A DNA stretch of 64,000 nt from Lachnospiraceae bacterium (GTDB taxonomy: Bacteria; Bacillota; Clostridia; Lachnospirales; Lachnospiraceae), in the NCBI GenBank assembly GCA_017461725.1, contig JAFTXG010000007.1, positions 1 through 64,000 of the forward strand, read 5' to 3'. The notes under the pieces were generated by a model. It was not told where the DNA came from. It saw only the letters and a program-made list of their open reading frames with translations, and ran no database searches. This document shows positions 18,078-25,441 of this stretch, piece by piece (the first letter of the stretch is position 1; each line of letters begins with the position of its first letter). Both the position numbers and the translations under genes were made by a program.

Positions 18078-18206
18078 GCTCTGTACTCCTTTTCCTTCTG
18101 TCGTTTCTAATCTGCCATTCAGCCTGTCTGCAGCCGGAATTTTTCGATTACCGCTCCTGTTGCAGGTCACTGCAATTCCACTACAGACCGTATTTTCATC
18201 TCCGTA

Positions 18207-18345
18207 TCCTGTGCATCCTCAGATCATATTTTCATACTTCTCTCATGCACATCCACGGATTTTTTCACATCATTTTCCTGTACATCTGCAAGTCACAATT
18301 TCACGCTGCATTCTTGTACATCCGTCAATCACCGTTTCGTGTCGC
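18207..18345. repeat. Four degenerate copies of a 33-36-bp unit
   Basis: The 280-bp gap between tyrA and aroF holds imperfect repeats, each built on TCCTGTNCATC...ATTTTCAC (starting near 18207, 18243, 18276 and 18312). No gene is seen. On the transcribed strand the gap is purine-rich and could form an unstructured or processed spacer. Confidence 0.4.
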
Positions 18346-18357
18346 AGCAGGCTCTGC

Positions 18358-19365
18358 TCAGTCTCTGCATGCGTAAGGCAGCACCTGTCTCACGCACTTT
18401 GCCACATCGTCAAATGCCTCGGGAGTAAGGGACTGAGGTCCGTCGCACAGCGCCCGCGCAGGGTTATTGTGCACCTCGATGATCAGACCGTCCGCACCTG
18501 CGACTGTGGCCGCCATCGCCAGAGGCTTCACCATGGAGGCAATACCGGTAGCGTGGCTGGGGTCAATGATGATCGGCAGATGAGTCATCTTTCTCAGCGC
18601 GGGGATGCAGGACAGATCCAGCGTGTTTCTGGTGGCCGTCTCAAAGGTACGGATACCGCGCTCGCAGAGGATGACCTGCTCATTTCCGCCGGCCATTATG
18701 TACTCGGCACTCATCAGCAGCTCCTGCAGAGTATTCGCCAGACCGCGCTTTAACAGAATCGGTTTGTTTACCTTGCCAAGGCCTTTGAGCAGCTCGAAGT
18801 TCTGCATATTGCGGGCTCCGACCTGGATCACATCCACGTTCTCGAACAGCGGAAGCTGGGACAGGTCCATGATCTCCGTCACGATGGGGAGGCCGGTCTT
18901 TTCCTTCGCCTCCTCCAACAGCTTGATGCCGTCGGCTCTCATTCCCTGGAATGCGTAGGGGGAAGTTCTGGGCTTGAACGCACCGCCGCGCATCATCTGT
19001 GCGCCGGATGCCTTCACCGATGCTGCGATATCGCAGATCTGCTCCTCGCTCTCGACAGAGCAGGGGCCGGCGATGATGGCAAAATTGCCGCCGCCGATCT
19101 TCACATCGCCCACGGTGATAACCGTGTCCTCGGGGTGCATCTTGCGGTTCGCCGCCTTGTAGGGCTCCTGAATCCGGCGAACATCCTCAACGATCTCCAG
19201 CGCGCGCAGCATCTGGATATCCACCACGGTGGTATCGCCTACCAGACCGAGGATGGTCTGCTTTTTACCGATGGTCTCGTGTACCTCGATATGCAGATCC
19301 TTCATCCAGGATTTCAGGTGGTTCAGCTGTTTCTCGTCCGCATTGTTTCTTAAGATAATTACCAT
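18358..19365 (-). CDS. aroF: DAHP synthase, type I-beta with N-terminal regulatory domain
   Basis: First shikimate step: condenses phosphoenolpyruvate and erythrose-4-phosphate. Residues 1-70 form the ferredoxin-like domain seen in Thermotoga-type enzymes (MVIILRNNADEKQLNHL, TILGLVGDT), which usually binds Tyr or Phe. The barrel carries AGPCSVES, RGGAFKPRTSPYAFQG, QVGARNMQNFELLK, LLKRG and IDPSHATG. It has 335 residues, as expected. AAAGGG lies 8 nt before the ATG. It is the first structural gene after the Phe/Tyr leader-peptide attenuator. Confidence 0.96.
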   Translation of the reverse strand: MVIILRNNADEKQLNHLKSWMKDLHIEVHETIGKKQTILGLVGDTTVVDIQMLRALEIVEDVRRIQEPYKAANRKMHPEDTVITVGDVKIGGGNFAIIAGPCSVESEEQICDIAASVKASGAQMMRGGAFKPRTSPYAFQGMRADGIKLLEEAKEKTGLPIVTEIMDLSQLPLFENVDVIQVGARNMQNFELLKGLGKVNKPILLKRGLANTLQELLMSAEYIMAGGNEQVILCERGIRTFETATRNTLDLSCIPALRKMTHLPIIIDPSHATGIASMVKPLAMAATVAGADGLIIEVHNNPARALCDGPQSLTPEAFDDVAKCVRQVLPYACRD

Positions 19366-19469
19366 AATGTTCGCCCTTTCTGTTCTGTCGTTGTTTTATG
19401 TCCATCCGATGTATGCAATTCAGTTCGTGCAAACGCGACCTCATTTGTATCCGCCGTCCGGATTGTGTA

Positions 19470-19504
19470 AAGCAAAAACGCTGCAGTGGGGTTCCACTGC
19501 AGCG
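19470..19504 (-). terminator. Attenuator terminator before aroF
   Basis: A perfect 11-bp stem (CGCTGCAGTGG / CCACTGCAGCG) with a 4-nt loop, followed by TTTTTGCTTT on the minus strand, placed between the leader peptide and aroF. Its 5' arm plus loop (19490-19501) can instead pair with 19551-19562 at the leader-peptide end (11 of 12 bases), giving the alternative antiterminator. Confidence 0.85.
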
Positions 19505-19547
19505 AATTAAACTTCTCTAAGGATTGTGATAACTACAATTCTTCGCC

Positions 19548-19637
19548 TTATGCAGTGCAACCAAACTTGACCTTACCAAAAAAGAAATAAGTAAAGTAAA
19601 AGTAAAAGTATGCAGCTGCAAAAAGGTTTGTGCGCAT
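19548..19637 (-). CDS. Phe/Tyr-rich leader peptide of the aromatic operon
   Basis: A 29-codon frame with AGGAG 8 nt upstream. Its core reads AAAYFYFYFTYFFFGKVKFG, with eight Phe and four Tyr codons in total. The TAA overlaps the segment that can pair with the terminator 5' arm. When charged tRNA-Phe or tRNA-Tyr is scarce, a ribosome would stall in the run and leave that segment free to form the antiterminator; when it reaches the stop, the terminator forms. This is classic leader-peptide attenuation controlling aroF onward. Confidence 0.85.
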   Translation of the reverse strand: MRTNLFAAAYFYFYFTYFFFGKVKFGCTA

Positions 19638-19681
19638 ATCCAGGTCTCCTAAAAAATATTGCAAAAGCAATAATTTCCTTA

Positions 19682-19710
19682 ATGTTACTCCCTATGGTGG
19701 GAATTGTCAA
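19682..19710 (-). promoter_or_regulatory. Promoter of the aromatic amino acid operon
   Basis: TTGACA (19710-19705), 17-bp spacer and TAACAT (19687-19682), about 45 nt before the leader-peptide start. The spacer contains a short dyad (TCCCACCATAGGGA). Confidence 0.75.
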
Positions 19711-19764
19711 CCATTTTTTGCACCACTTTTACGTTTTTGCAATCAAATCTTCGACGCAGTCCCA

Positions 19765-21324
19765 TCATGAATCCTGATCGTACACTCTCATCCAATCCAG
19801 AATCTCATCCAGAGACTTGAAGCGCTCGTCGATCTTTCTTCCGCTCATCTTGAAACGCTGAGGCTTATCCATCACCAGTCCGTTGAAGAAATCCAGCTGG
19901 CGAGGCTCGTACTCCTCGTTCTCACGCTGTCTGGTGTAACCTCTGTATCTCCAGTGAGCAGGCTTTGCGTCCTTTCTCCAGGGACGGGTATCCCAGTAAT
20001 ATCCTCTGAAGGGATCGCGGTCGCGGCACATTCTGTCCAGAAGGGCATCGTGGAGGCGGTTGCGCTCTGCCTCGTAGCGCTCGTCGTTGATCAGATTGTG
20101 CAGCTCGTAGGGATCCTCCTGCAGATCGTAGAACTCATCCTCGCTCATCAGGTTGATGGACAGCTTGTAGCGCTCATCGGTGATGGCTCTCATCAGCTGG
20201 AATCCGCCGTAGTGGTCGTGATCCTGCTCAAAGCGGCCAAACTCCATGAACACATAGGGGTCAACCGGTGCATCCAGATCCTTGCTGGTCTGCAGAATAC
20301 TGCTGCCCTGCATCAGCTTGGGGATCGGCAGCTCGAAGTACTCCAGAATGGTCGGGCACACGCTCACGTGGGAAATGGGCTGACGGTTGTAAACGCCGCC
20401 GTGAACACCCTCGGGATGGCGAATAATGAAGGGGATTCTGGTCACGTCCTCGTAAGCCGCGGGACCCTTCGCAAACAGACAATGGCTGTCCAGCAGATCG
20501 CCGTGGTCGGAGGTGTACATGATCATCGCGCTCTCGGGAACCTTGTCCACCACGCGGCCGATCAGCTCGTCCACGTAGGAATTGCATCCGAAGAAATAAG
20601 GACTCTTGATCTTCAGGTTTTCGCGGTCAGGCTTAGGCTGCTCTGCCGCCCAAACCTTCTGATAACCGGGCTTGCCCTCCAGGGTATCGTAAACTGCAGG
20701 GTTCTTCGGGAACTCATAATCCTGATACATATGATAATAGGGAGGAGGACACAGGAACGGGAAGTGAGGCTCATCGAAGGAAACCACCAGCAGATAGTCC
20801 TCGTCTTTGTGCTTCTCCATGAAATCAAGCGCCTTAGCAGCTACCTTGCTGCCATAGGTGAAGCTGTCGGGCAGCTCCTCGTACTCCATCGTCTGGAAAA
20901 TGCGGGACTTCATGCGATCTCTCTCGGACCTCTCCTCCAGATACCGTCTCATGTCGTACCAGTACTCATCCTCCCAGCCGTCGGGGCAGAATCCGTTTCC
21001 GAAATAATCGGTGCCGTCCAGATGCCACTTGCCGATGTACGCGCAGGTGATGCCCTGATCGTGAAGCCGCTGTCCGATGGTCTTCACATTATCACCCAGT
21101 GCCATACCGTTACCCCAGGAGCCGTTGCATGCCGGGAACATACCGGTAAACAGACAGGAACGGGCGGGGCCGCAGACGGGCTGCGCAGTGTAAGCTCTCT
21201 CATAGCGCACGCCAGACTCCGCCAGCTTATCGATACAAGGGGTGGAAAGTCCGGTCTCCTTGTAGCAATTCACCATGTCGTAGCGCTGAGTATCGGTCAT
21301 AATAAATACCAACTGCTTTTTCAT
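19765..21324 (-). CDS. Type I sulfatase (formylglycine-dependent)
   Basis: Hydrolyses a sulfate ester, or possibly a phosphonate ester, with a formylglycine made from Cys51 in CGPARSCLFTG, the sulfatase C-x-P-x-R signature. Asp11 in the MTDTQRYD motif is the first metal ligand, and TSDHGDLLDSH later in the chain gives the Asp-His pair. The start at 21324 has AAGGAG 5 nt upstream; 42 earlier codons are unsupported. The 519-residue chain has no signal peptide, so it acts in the cytosol on imported substrate. Maturation needs a Cys-type radical SAM enzyme, not found in this window. A LacI-type regulator lies upstream on the same strand. The substrate cannot be assigned. Confidence 0.88.
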   Translation of the reverse strand: MKKQLVFIMTDTQRYDMVNCYKETGLSTPCIDKLAESGVRYERAYTAQPVCGPARSCLFTGMFPACNGSWGNGMALGDNVKTIGQRLHDQGITCAYIGKWHLDGTDYFGNGFCPDGWEDEYWYDMRRYLEERSERDRMKSRIFQTMEYEELPDSFTYGSKVAAKALDFMEKHKDEDYLLVVSFDEPHFPFLCPPPYYHMYQDYEFPKNPAVYDTLEGKPGYQKVWAAEQPKPDRENLKIKSPYFFGCNSYVDELIGRVVDKVPESAMIMYTSDHGDLLDSHCLFAKGPAAYEDVTRIPFIIRHPEGVHGGVYNRQPISHVSVCPTILEYFELPIPKLMQGSSILQTSKDLDAPVDPYVFMEFGRFEQDHDHYGGFQLMRAITDERYKLSINLMSEDEFYDLQEDPYELHNLINDERYEAERNRLHDALLDRMCRDRDPFRGYYWDTRPWRKDAKPAHWRYRGYTRQRENEEYEPRQLDFFNGLVMDKPQRFKMSGRKIDERFKSLDEILDWMRVYDQDS

Positions 21325-21421
21325 GTTTTCTCCTTTCACATAGCCGATGAAAACAGACAAGCCTTGCCGTTTTATCGATTTTCGCCGGCAAAAAATTTGC
21401 GTTCGAAACTCTCTATCTGAA

Positions 21422-21450
21422 TAAGTACCACGGTTTTTCTTTTCTGTCAA
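21422..21450 (-). promoter_or_regulatory. Promoter of the sulfatase gene
   Basis: TTGACA (21450-21445), 17-bp spacer and TACTTA (21427-21422), about 100 nt before the sulfatase start. LacI-type dyads lie upstream at 21492 and 21571. Confidence 0.6.
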
Positions 21451-21491
21451 GTGCCCGTTTTTCCCTTATTTTTCAACGTTTTTTTGCGTAT

Positions 21492-21588
21492 TTATTGAAA
21501 TTTCAATAAGCCCGGGACAACTGTGCCCGAAATCAAAAAGAGTCAGCCCTTTCGGACCGGCTCTTCATTCGTTGAAACTTCAATAAAT
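21492..21588. promoter_or_regulatory. Paired LacI-type operators
   Basis: An 18-bp perfect palindrome TTATTGAAATTTCAATAA (21492-21509) and a degenerate copy around TTGAAACTTCAATAAA (about 21571-21588) lie 79 bp apart, roughly centre to centre, upstream of the sulfatase promoter. They are candidate sites for the adjacent LacI-family protein. The spacing would permit DNA looping. Confidence 0.6.
21531..21563 (-). terminator. Terminator of the LacI-family gene
   Basis: GAGCCGGTCC and GGGCTGACTC pair (with two G-U pairs and one mismatch) around a GAAA loop, followed by TTTTTGATT on the minus strand. It separates the regulator from the sulfatase transcript. Confidence 0.7.
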
Positions 21589-21613
21589 ATGCTTTAACCT
21601 ATTTAAAAAAAAA

Positions 21614-22753
21614 TTATTTTTCTCCGGAATTTCTGCATCTTCCACTGCTGCCCCGAACGATCAGCCTGGGCTCGTACTCCACCCGTGTGATATTGATCGG
21701 CTTTGCAGGCTCATCTCTGTCCGCCTGCGACTCGATGGCCCGGATCAGTACATCAATGGCATTGCAGGCCTTCTGCGGCGCATAGTGATCGACGGTCGTC
21801 AGGGAGATTGCCTCATACCCGGACACCGGCAGATTGTCGCAGCCGCAGACAGAGTAATCTCTGGGAATTTTCCGGTTATTCGCCAACAACGCATCGATGA
21901 TGCCGTGGGCGATGGCATCGCTGCTGCCCACAAAGGCAGTGACCGACTCCTGTCTGGCCAACAGTTCCTCCGTAATCAGACGGCCCGTGTCATAGCTGCC
22001 GAGTGACCCTGCCGACACCCCGCCCTGCTTCCCGGGCTCCTCAGACACAGCAGACGTCCCCAAAACAGTCTCGACGTCGAAGCTTCTCACGCACTGTTCT
22101 CCGTCAAGTCCCTGGTTCCGAAAATAGTCCCGCATCCCCTCAAGACGGCGGTTTCGCCCGGACTGCCTCTCCGAATACGGCTTAGTGACATACGCGATCC
22201 TCCGATGATTTAGCTGGTAAAGATGCTCCGCCAGCAGACTGCCCACCTTGTAGCCATCCATGCTGATCACGTTCAATTCCGGGTCGGCGGTGGCATCGTA
22301 CAGCTGAACCAGCGGAAACTCCTCGTGTATCCCACGAAGCACGGAAATGTGCTCCGGCTGGTATAGGCACAATACTCCACTGGCATTCACCGCACGACAT
22401 AGCGCCAATATATGGTTTTCCTCACTGACATCACGGCCCGTACAGAGGGTCATCACACTGTAACCGTGCTTTTTGGCTCTCTGCGTCCCCGCTTCGACAA
22501 TGTTGGTATAAAATGCATTTTTATAGGAAGGAATGACGATCACGATCAGCTTGGCCGGCTCTCCCGCCCGCAGTCGAATCGGCTTTGGCTTATACCCCAA
22601 GGCCTCGCAGGCATCCAGCACACGTTTTTTCGTGGACTCGGGAAAACTGGCATTCTTATAGTGACTCAAAATCATAGAAACAGCAGACACCGAGACCCCG
22701 GCTTTTTCCGCCACCATTTTTAACGTCGCCTTTGTTTCTCTCCCCTTCTTCAT
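21614..22753 (-). CDS. LacI-family transcriptional regulator
   Basis: The helix-turn-helix and hinge are typical (TLKMVAEKAGVSVSAVSMIL, then TKKRVLDACEALGYKPKP), followed by a periplasmic-binding-like effector domain (VIVIPSYKNAFY, FVGSSDAIAHGIIDAL, GCDNLPVSGYEAISLTTVDH). The ATG at 22753 is preferred to an upstream TTG because AGGGAAGG precedes it. The protein has 379 residues; a Gly/Ser-rich insert near residues 225-250 is unusual. It likely controls the downstream sulfatase through the dyads at 21492 and 21571, with a sugar or sulfated sugar as effector. Confidence 0.92.
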   Translation of the reverse strand: MKKGRETKATLKMVAEKAGVSVSAVSMILSHYKNASFPESTKKRVLDACEALGYKPKPIRLRAGEPAKLIVIVIPSYKNAFYTNIVEAGTQRAKKHGYSVMTLCTGRDVSEENHILALCRAVNASGVLCLYQPEHISVLRGIHEEFPLVQLYDATADPELNVISMDGYKVGSLLAEHLYQLNHRRIAYVTKPYSERQSGRNRRLEGMRDYFRNQGLDGEQCVRSFDVETVLGTSAVSEEPGKQGGVSAGSLGSYDTGRLITEELLARQESVTAFVGSSDAIAHGIIDALLANNRKIPRDYSVCGCDNLPVSGYEAISLTTVDHYAPQKACNAIDVLIRAIESQADRDEPAKPINITRVEYEPRLIVRGSSGRCRNSGEK

Positions 22754-22801
22754 ATACCTTCCCTCAACAATCAAGTATGCTCAACGTGTGTTCACTATAA
22801 A

Positions 22802-23935
22802 TCACTCCGTGAGGAATCTTCCCTCCCGGATAGATGTCTCCAGCATCAGGCGGGCCGCTCCCGCCGCATACAGCTCCTTGCGATAATTACTCGACACAAC
22901 AAAAGATGTATCCTTCTCATAAATACTGTTCTTCAAAATTTTACTTTCCAGCCGGCCCAGATATTTTCCCAGGTGACCGCCTATTTTACCGCCGAGAATG
23001 ATATTGCAGTCAAAAATCATTCGCAGATTGGCCACCGTCATGCTGAGATAATCCAGAAAACTGTCCCATATGGCTTCGCTCTCCCCATCCCCATGATCAA
23101 GCAATTCAAAAAAGGTTTCCAACGGCTTTCCGCAGATGTCTTCCAGTGCGTTAGCCGAACAATACGCATCAAAACATCCCTTCCTGCCACAGCGGCACGG
23201 TCTTCCGTCCGGGACAATGGTCATGTGTCCAAACATCATTGACTTAAACTGATCTCCGATATAGACCTGCTGATTCAAATAAGCACTTCCATCGATTTCG
23301 TCATTCAAACTCAGATAAATCATATTTTCCTGTTTATTTTCCATCTCTGCCAACACCGCATACTTGGTGGAGACAAAGGATACAGGATAGTCGATCTCCC
23401 GCTCCAGTTTTTCCAGCTGCACCTCCGAAACACCCATTGACGGACAGTTTCTCACGATCTTTTTCTCCGCATCCAGTGTTCCGGGCATCACCACCCCGAC
23501 AGACAACAGCGCCCCCGCTTTTTCTCCCCTGTCACGGCTCAGAAATTGATTGATCACTTCGCCGAATTTCTGATAATACTCCGAGGTGTCTTCATAAACA
23601 ATATCCAGCTCTATTTCATCAACTATCTCCTTGGACGCATCAAGCAAAACAATGCGAATGTGATTTTTGGAAACGACAATGCCCGCGACACAAAAAGAGC
23701 CGGGACACACCGTCAGAATCTTTGCCCTCCGCCCTCCGGTGGAATCGTATTCCCCCGACTCACGGATCACCCCCCGTTCGATCAGCTCGTTTACAATCTG
23801 GAACACCGTGGGCATACTGAAACCCAGTTTCTGAGAAAGTTCTAATCTGGAAGCTTTCTGATGATCGACCAGATATTCCATTACCTTAATGCGATTCAGG
23901 TTCTTTATCCCAAAATCGCCGGAAGATACCCTCAT
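22802..23935 (-). CDS. ROK-family transcriptional regulator (NagC/XylR type)
   Basis: An N-terminal winged helix (NRIKVMEYLVDHQKASRLEL, then GFSMPTVFQIVNELIERG) is joined to a ROK sugar-binding domain with the zinc-binding motif CRCGRKGCFDAYCS around residue 237. It has 377 residues, a normal length. The kinase ATP-binding motif is not obvious, as usual for ROK repressors. It lies 48 nt upstream of the LacI gene start on the same strand, so the two may be co-transcribed. An ACAAAC-N8-GTTTGT dyad inside its own promoter suggests autorepression. Confidence 0.9.
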   Translation of the reverse strand: MRVSSGDFGIKNLNRIKVMEYLVDHQKASRLELSQKLGFSMPTVFQIVNELIERGVIRESGEYDSTGGRRAKILTVCPGSFCVAGIVVSKNHIRIVLLDASKEIVDEIELDIVYEDTSEYYQKFGEVINQFLSRDRGEKAGALLSVGVVMPGTLDAEKKIVRNCPSMGVSEVQLEKLEREIDYPVSFVSTKYAVLAEMENKQENMIYLSLNDEIDGSAYLNQQVYIGDQFKSMMFGHMTIVPDGRPCRCGRKGCFDAYCSANALEDICGKPLETFFELLDHGDGESEAIWDSFLDYLSMTVANLRMIFDCNIILGGKIGGHLGKYLGRLESKILKNSIYEKDTSFVVSSNYRKELYAAGAARLMLETSIREGRFLTE

Positions 23936-23981
23936 ATCTTTCGTCCCGCTTTCTTATTATTTAAAAGTCATTCCACTCACA

Positions 23982-24010
23982 ACTATAACAAACGTTCCAT
24001 TGTTTGTCAA
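23982..24010 (-). promoter_or_regulatory. Promoter and operator of the ROK gene
   Basis: TTGACA (24010-24005), 17-bp spacer and TATAGT (23987-23982). The inverted repeat ACAAAC-N8-GTTTGT at 23988-24007 fills the spacer. Confidence 0.65.
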
Positions 24011-24069
24011 TTAACAATCTTCCGATTTCTTAATTTTTTGACAATTTTTTATGTCATTTTTAACCTATA

Positions 24070-24117
24070 CTAATAATTTTGGTGTCCGCAGGGTTTTATC
24101 ACAATTATCGGTAGCAT
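24070..24117 (-). CDS. Possible 15-residue peptide with strong ribosome site
   Basis: AAGGAGG lies 6 nt before an ATG opening the frame MLPIIVIKPCGHQNY, then stop. It sits in the divergent region between the ROK gene and the exporter-like gene, upstream of the ROK promoter. The ribosome site is the only strong evidence. It could be a leader peptide or chance. Confidence 0.25.
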   Translation of the reverse strand: MLPIIVIKPCGHQNY

Positions 24118-24181
24118 TTTTTTCCTCCTTATGGTAACATTAATGAAATGACATTTTCTCTTTGAAAGGATCGAATTCGCT

Positions 24182-25186
24182 ATGGACAGGCAGGCCTTCC
24201 TCGATAAGCTCAAGTTTTCCAAAGTGCTGCGCATCGCCATCGGCAGCAGCATCGCCATTTTCATTGCCGAGACCATCGGCCTTCAGTACAGCACCTCAGC
24301 TGGCATCATTACCTTCCTGACTGTTCAGGACACAAAACGAGAGACCCTCAAGCTGGCTGTGAAACGTCTGCTCTCCTATTTCGTGACCATCCTCCTCGCG
24401 ATGATCTTCCTCCACGGAACCTACGATTATCTGAAATTTGGACTGTTCATGCTGTGTCTGGTGGGCATCAGTTATTTGGCAGGCTGGGACGGTGCGATTT
24501 CCGTCAACGCGGTTATCGGTACTCACTTCCTGATGGAGATGTCCTTCGACCCCATGTTTGCATTGAATGAGCTGGTTCTGGTGCTGATCGGTTCTGCTAT
24601 GGGCGTTATCGTCAATCTGTACATGCCCAAAAAGGACAAGCGTATCCTGACTGACATTACCCGGCTCGAAGCGCAGATGAGCAAGATCCTCGGGCAGCTG
24701 GCCGTTGATATTGAGACCATGGACTCCCGCGTCAAGGGTGACCGGCAGCTGGAGGAACTGGAGAAGGCCCTGGACAAATCCATATCCAAGGCCTACCATA
24801 ATTTCAATAACACGCTTCGTCAGCACTCCACCTACTTTATCTCCTACCTGGAGATGCGCAAGCAGCAGTGCATCATCCTGCAGGGCATCCGTGACAGCAT
24901 TTACGGCATGACTCATGTGCCGGAGCAGGCTGCATTGATCGGTGCCTTTATCTCCCACATCAGCGAGACGATCCACCAGGAGGACAATATCACCGAGCTC
25001 CGGGAGCTCTTGCAGTTTATCTTCGAGCATATGGAGCGCAGCCCTCTGCCCACCTCCCGCCGGGAGTTTGAAAACCGGGCGCTGCTCTTCCACGTACTGA
25101 AAGATTTCGAGGAATTCATTCTGGTGAAGGAGGAATTCATCGAGGGGCTGACCCCCGAGCAGTTGGAGATTTACTGGGAGGACTGA
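24182..25186 (+). CDS. Aromatic acid exporter family membrane protein (ArAE_1/FUSC-like)
   Basis: A 334-residue protein. The first 150 residues hold about five hydrophobic segments (IAIGSSIAIFIAETIGL, YFVTILLAMIFLHG, FGLFMLCLVGISYLAG, LVLVLIGSAMGVIVNLYMP). The rest is a cytosolic helical domain with LEAQMSKILGQLA and HISETIHQEDNI. This architecture matches the Gram-positive ArAE_1 family with its C-terminal domain, a half-size relative of bacterial aromatic acid exporters. It stands alone with a terminator after it. A role in efflux of aromatic compounds is inferred from the family only. Confidence 0.8.
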   Translation: MDRQAFLDKLKFSKVLRIAIGSSIAIFIAETIGLQYSTSAGIITFLTVQDTKRETLKLAVKRLLSYFVTILLAMIFLHGTYDYLKFGLFMLCLVGISYLAGWDGAISVNAVIGTHFLMEMSFDPMFALNELVLVLIGSAMGVIVNLYMPKKDKRILTDITRLEAQMSKILGQLAVDIETMDSRVKGDRQLEELEKALDKSISKAYHNFNNTLRQHSTYFISYLEMRKQQCIILQGIRDSIYGMTHVPEQAALIGAFISHISETIHQEDNITELRELLQFIFEHMERSPLPTSRREFENRALLFHVLKDFEEFILVKEEFIEGLTPEQLEIYWED

Positions 25187-25193
25187 TAGTCAA

Positions 25194-25232
25194 GGGCCGT
25201 GGCACATCAATATGTGCACGGCTCTTTTTTAT
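25194..25232 (+). terminator. Rho-independent terminator
   Basis: GGGCCGTGGCACAT pairs with ATGTGCACGGCTC (one bulge) and is followed by a run of seven Ts, 8 nt after the exporter-like gene. Confidence 0.85.
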
Positions 25233-25289
25233 TTCGGCGGAGAACCGCCATGGATAAACGAAAGAAAAACCCTCTCCGGCCGCCGGTAC

Positions 25290-25379
25290 TTAGCAAATCC
25301 GAGCCTTCAGGCGATGGATGCGCTTAGTATCCGCTGCGAGACGGAGCGGAGCGGGAGCGCGTTTTTCGGGTTTATCCAT
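25290..25379 (-). CDS. Possible 29-residue basic peptide
   Basis: AAAGGAG lies 7 nt before an ATG opening MDKPEKRAPAPLRLAADTKR, which ends in a basic helix-like tail and TAA. It lies downstream of the desulfidase gene on the same strand, after a weak hairpin (about 25410-25435). No family was recognised. The evidence is the ribosome site and the biased, charged composition. Confidence 0.3.
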   Translation of the reverse strand: MDKPEKRAPAPLRLAADTKRIHRLKARIC

Positions 25380-25441
25380 GATGGTACTCCTTTCGCACAA
25401 ACAGAAGAGAGCCGCTGCACATAAGTGCAGCAGCCCCATTA

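Noticed and set aside
19440-19720. T-box riboswitch before aroF
   Set aside because: No specifier loop or conserved T-box sequence was found. The leader peptide and pairing explain the terminator.
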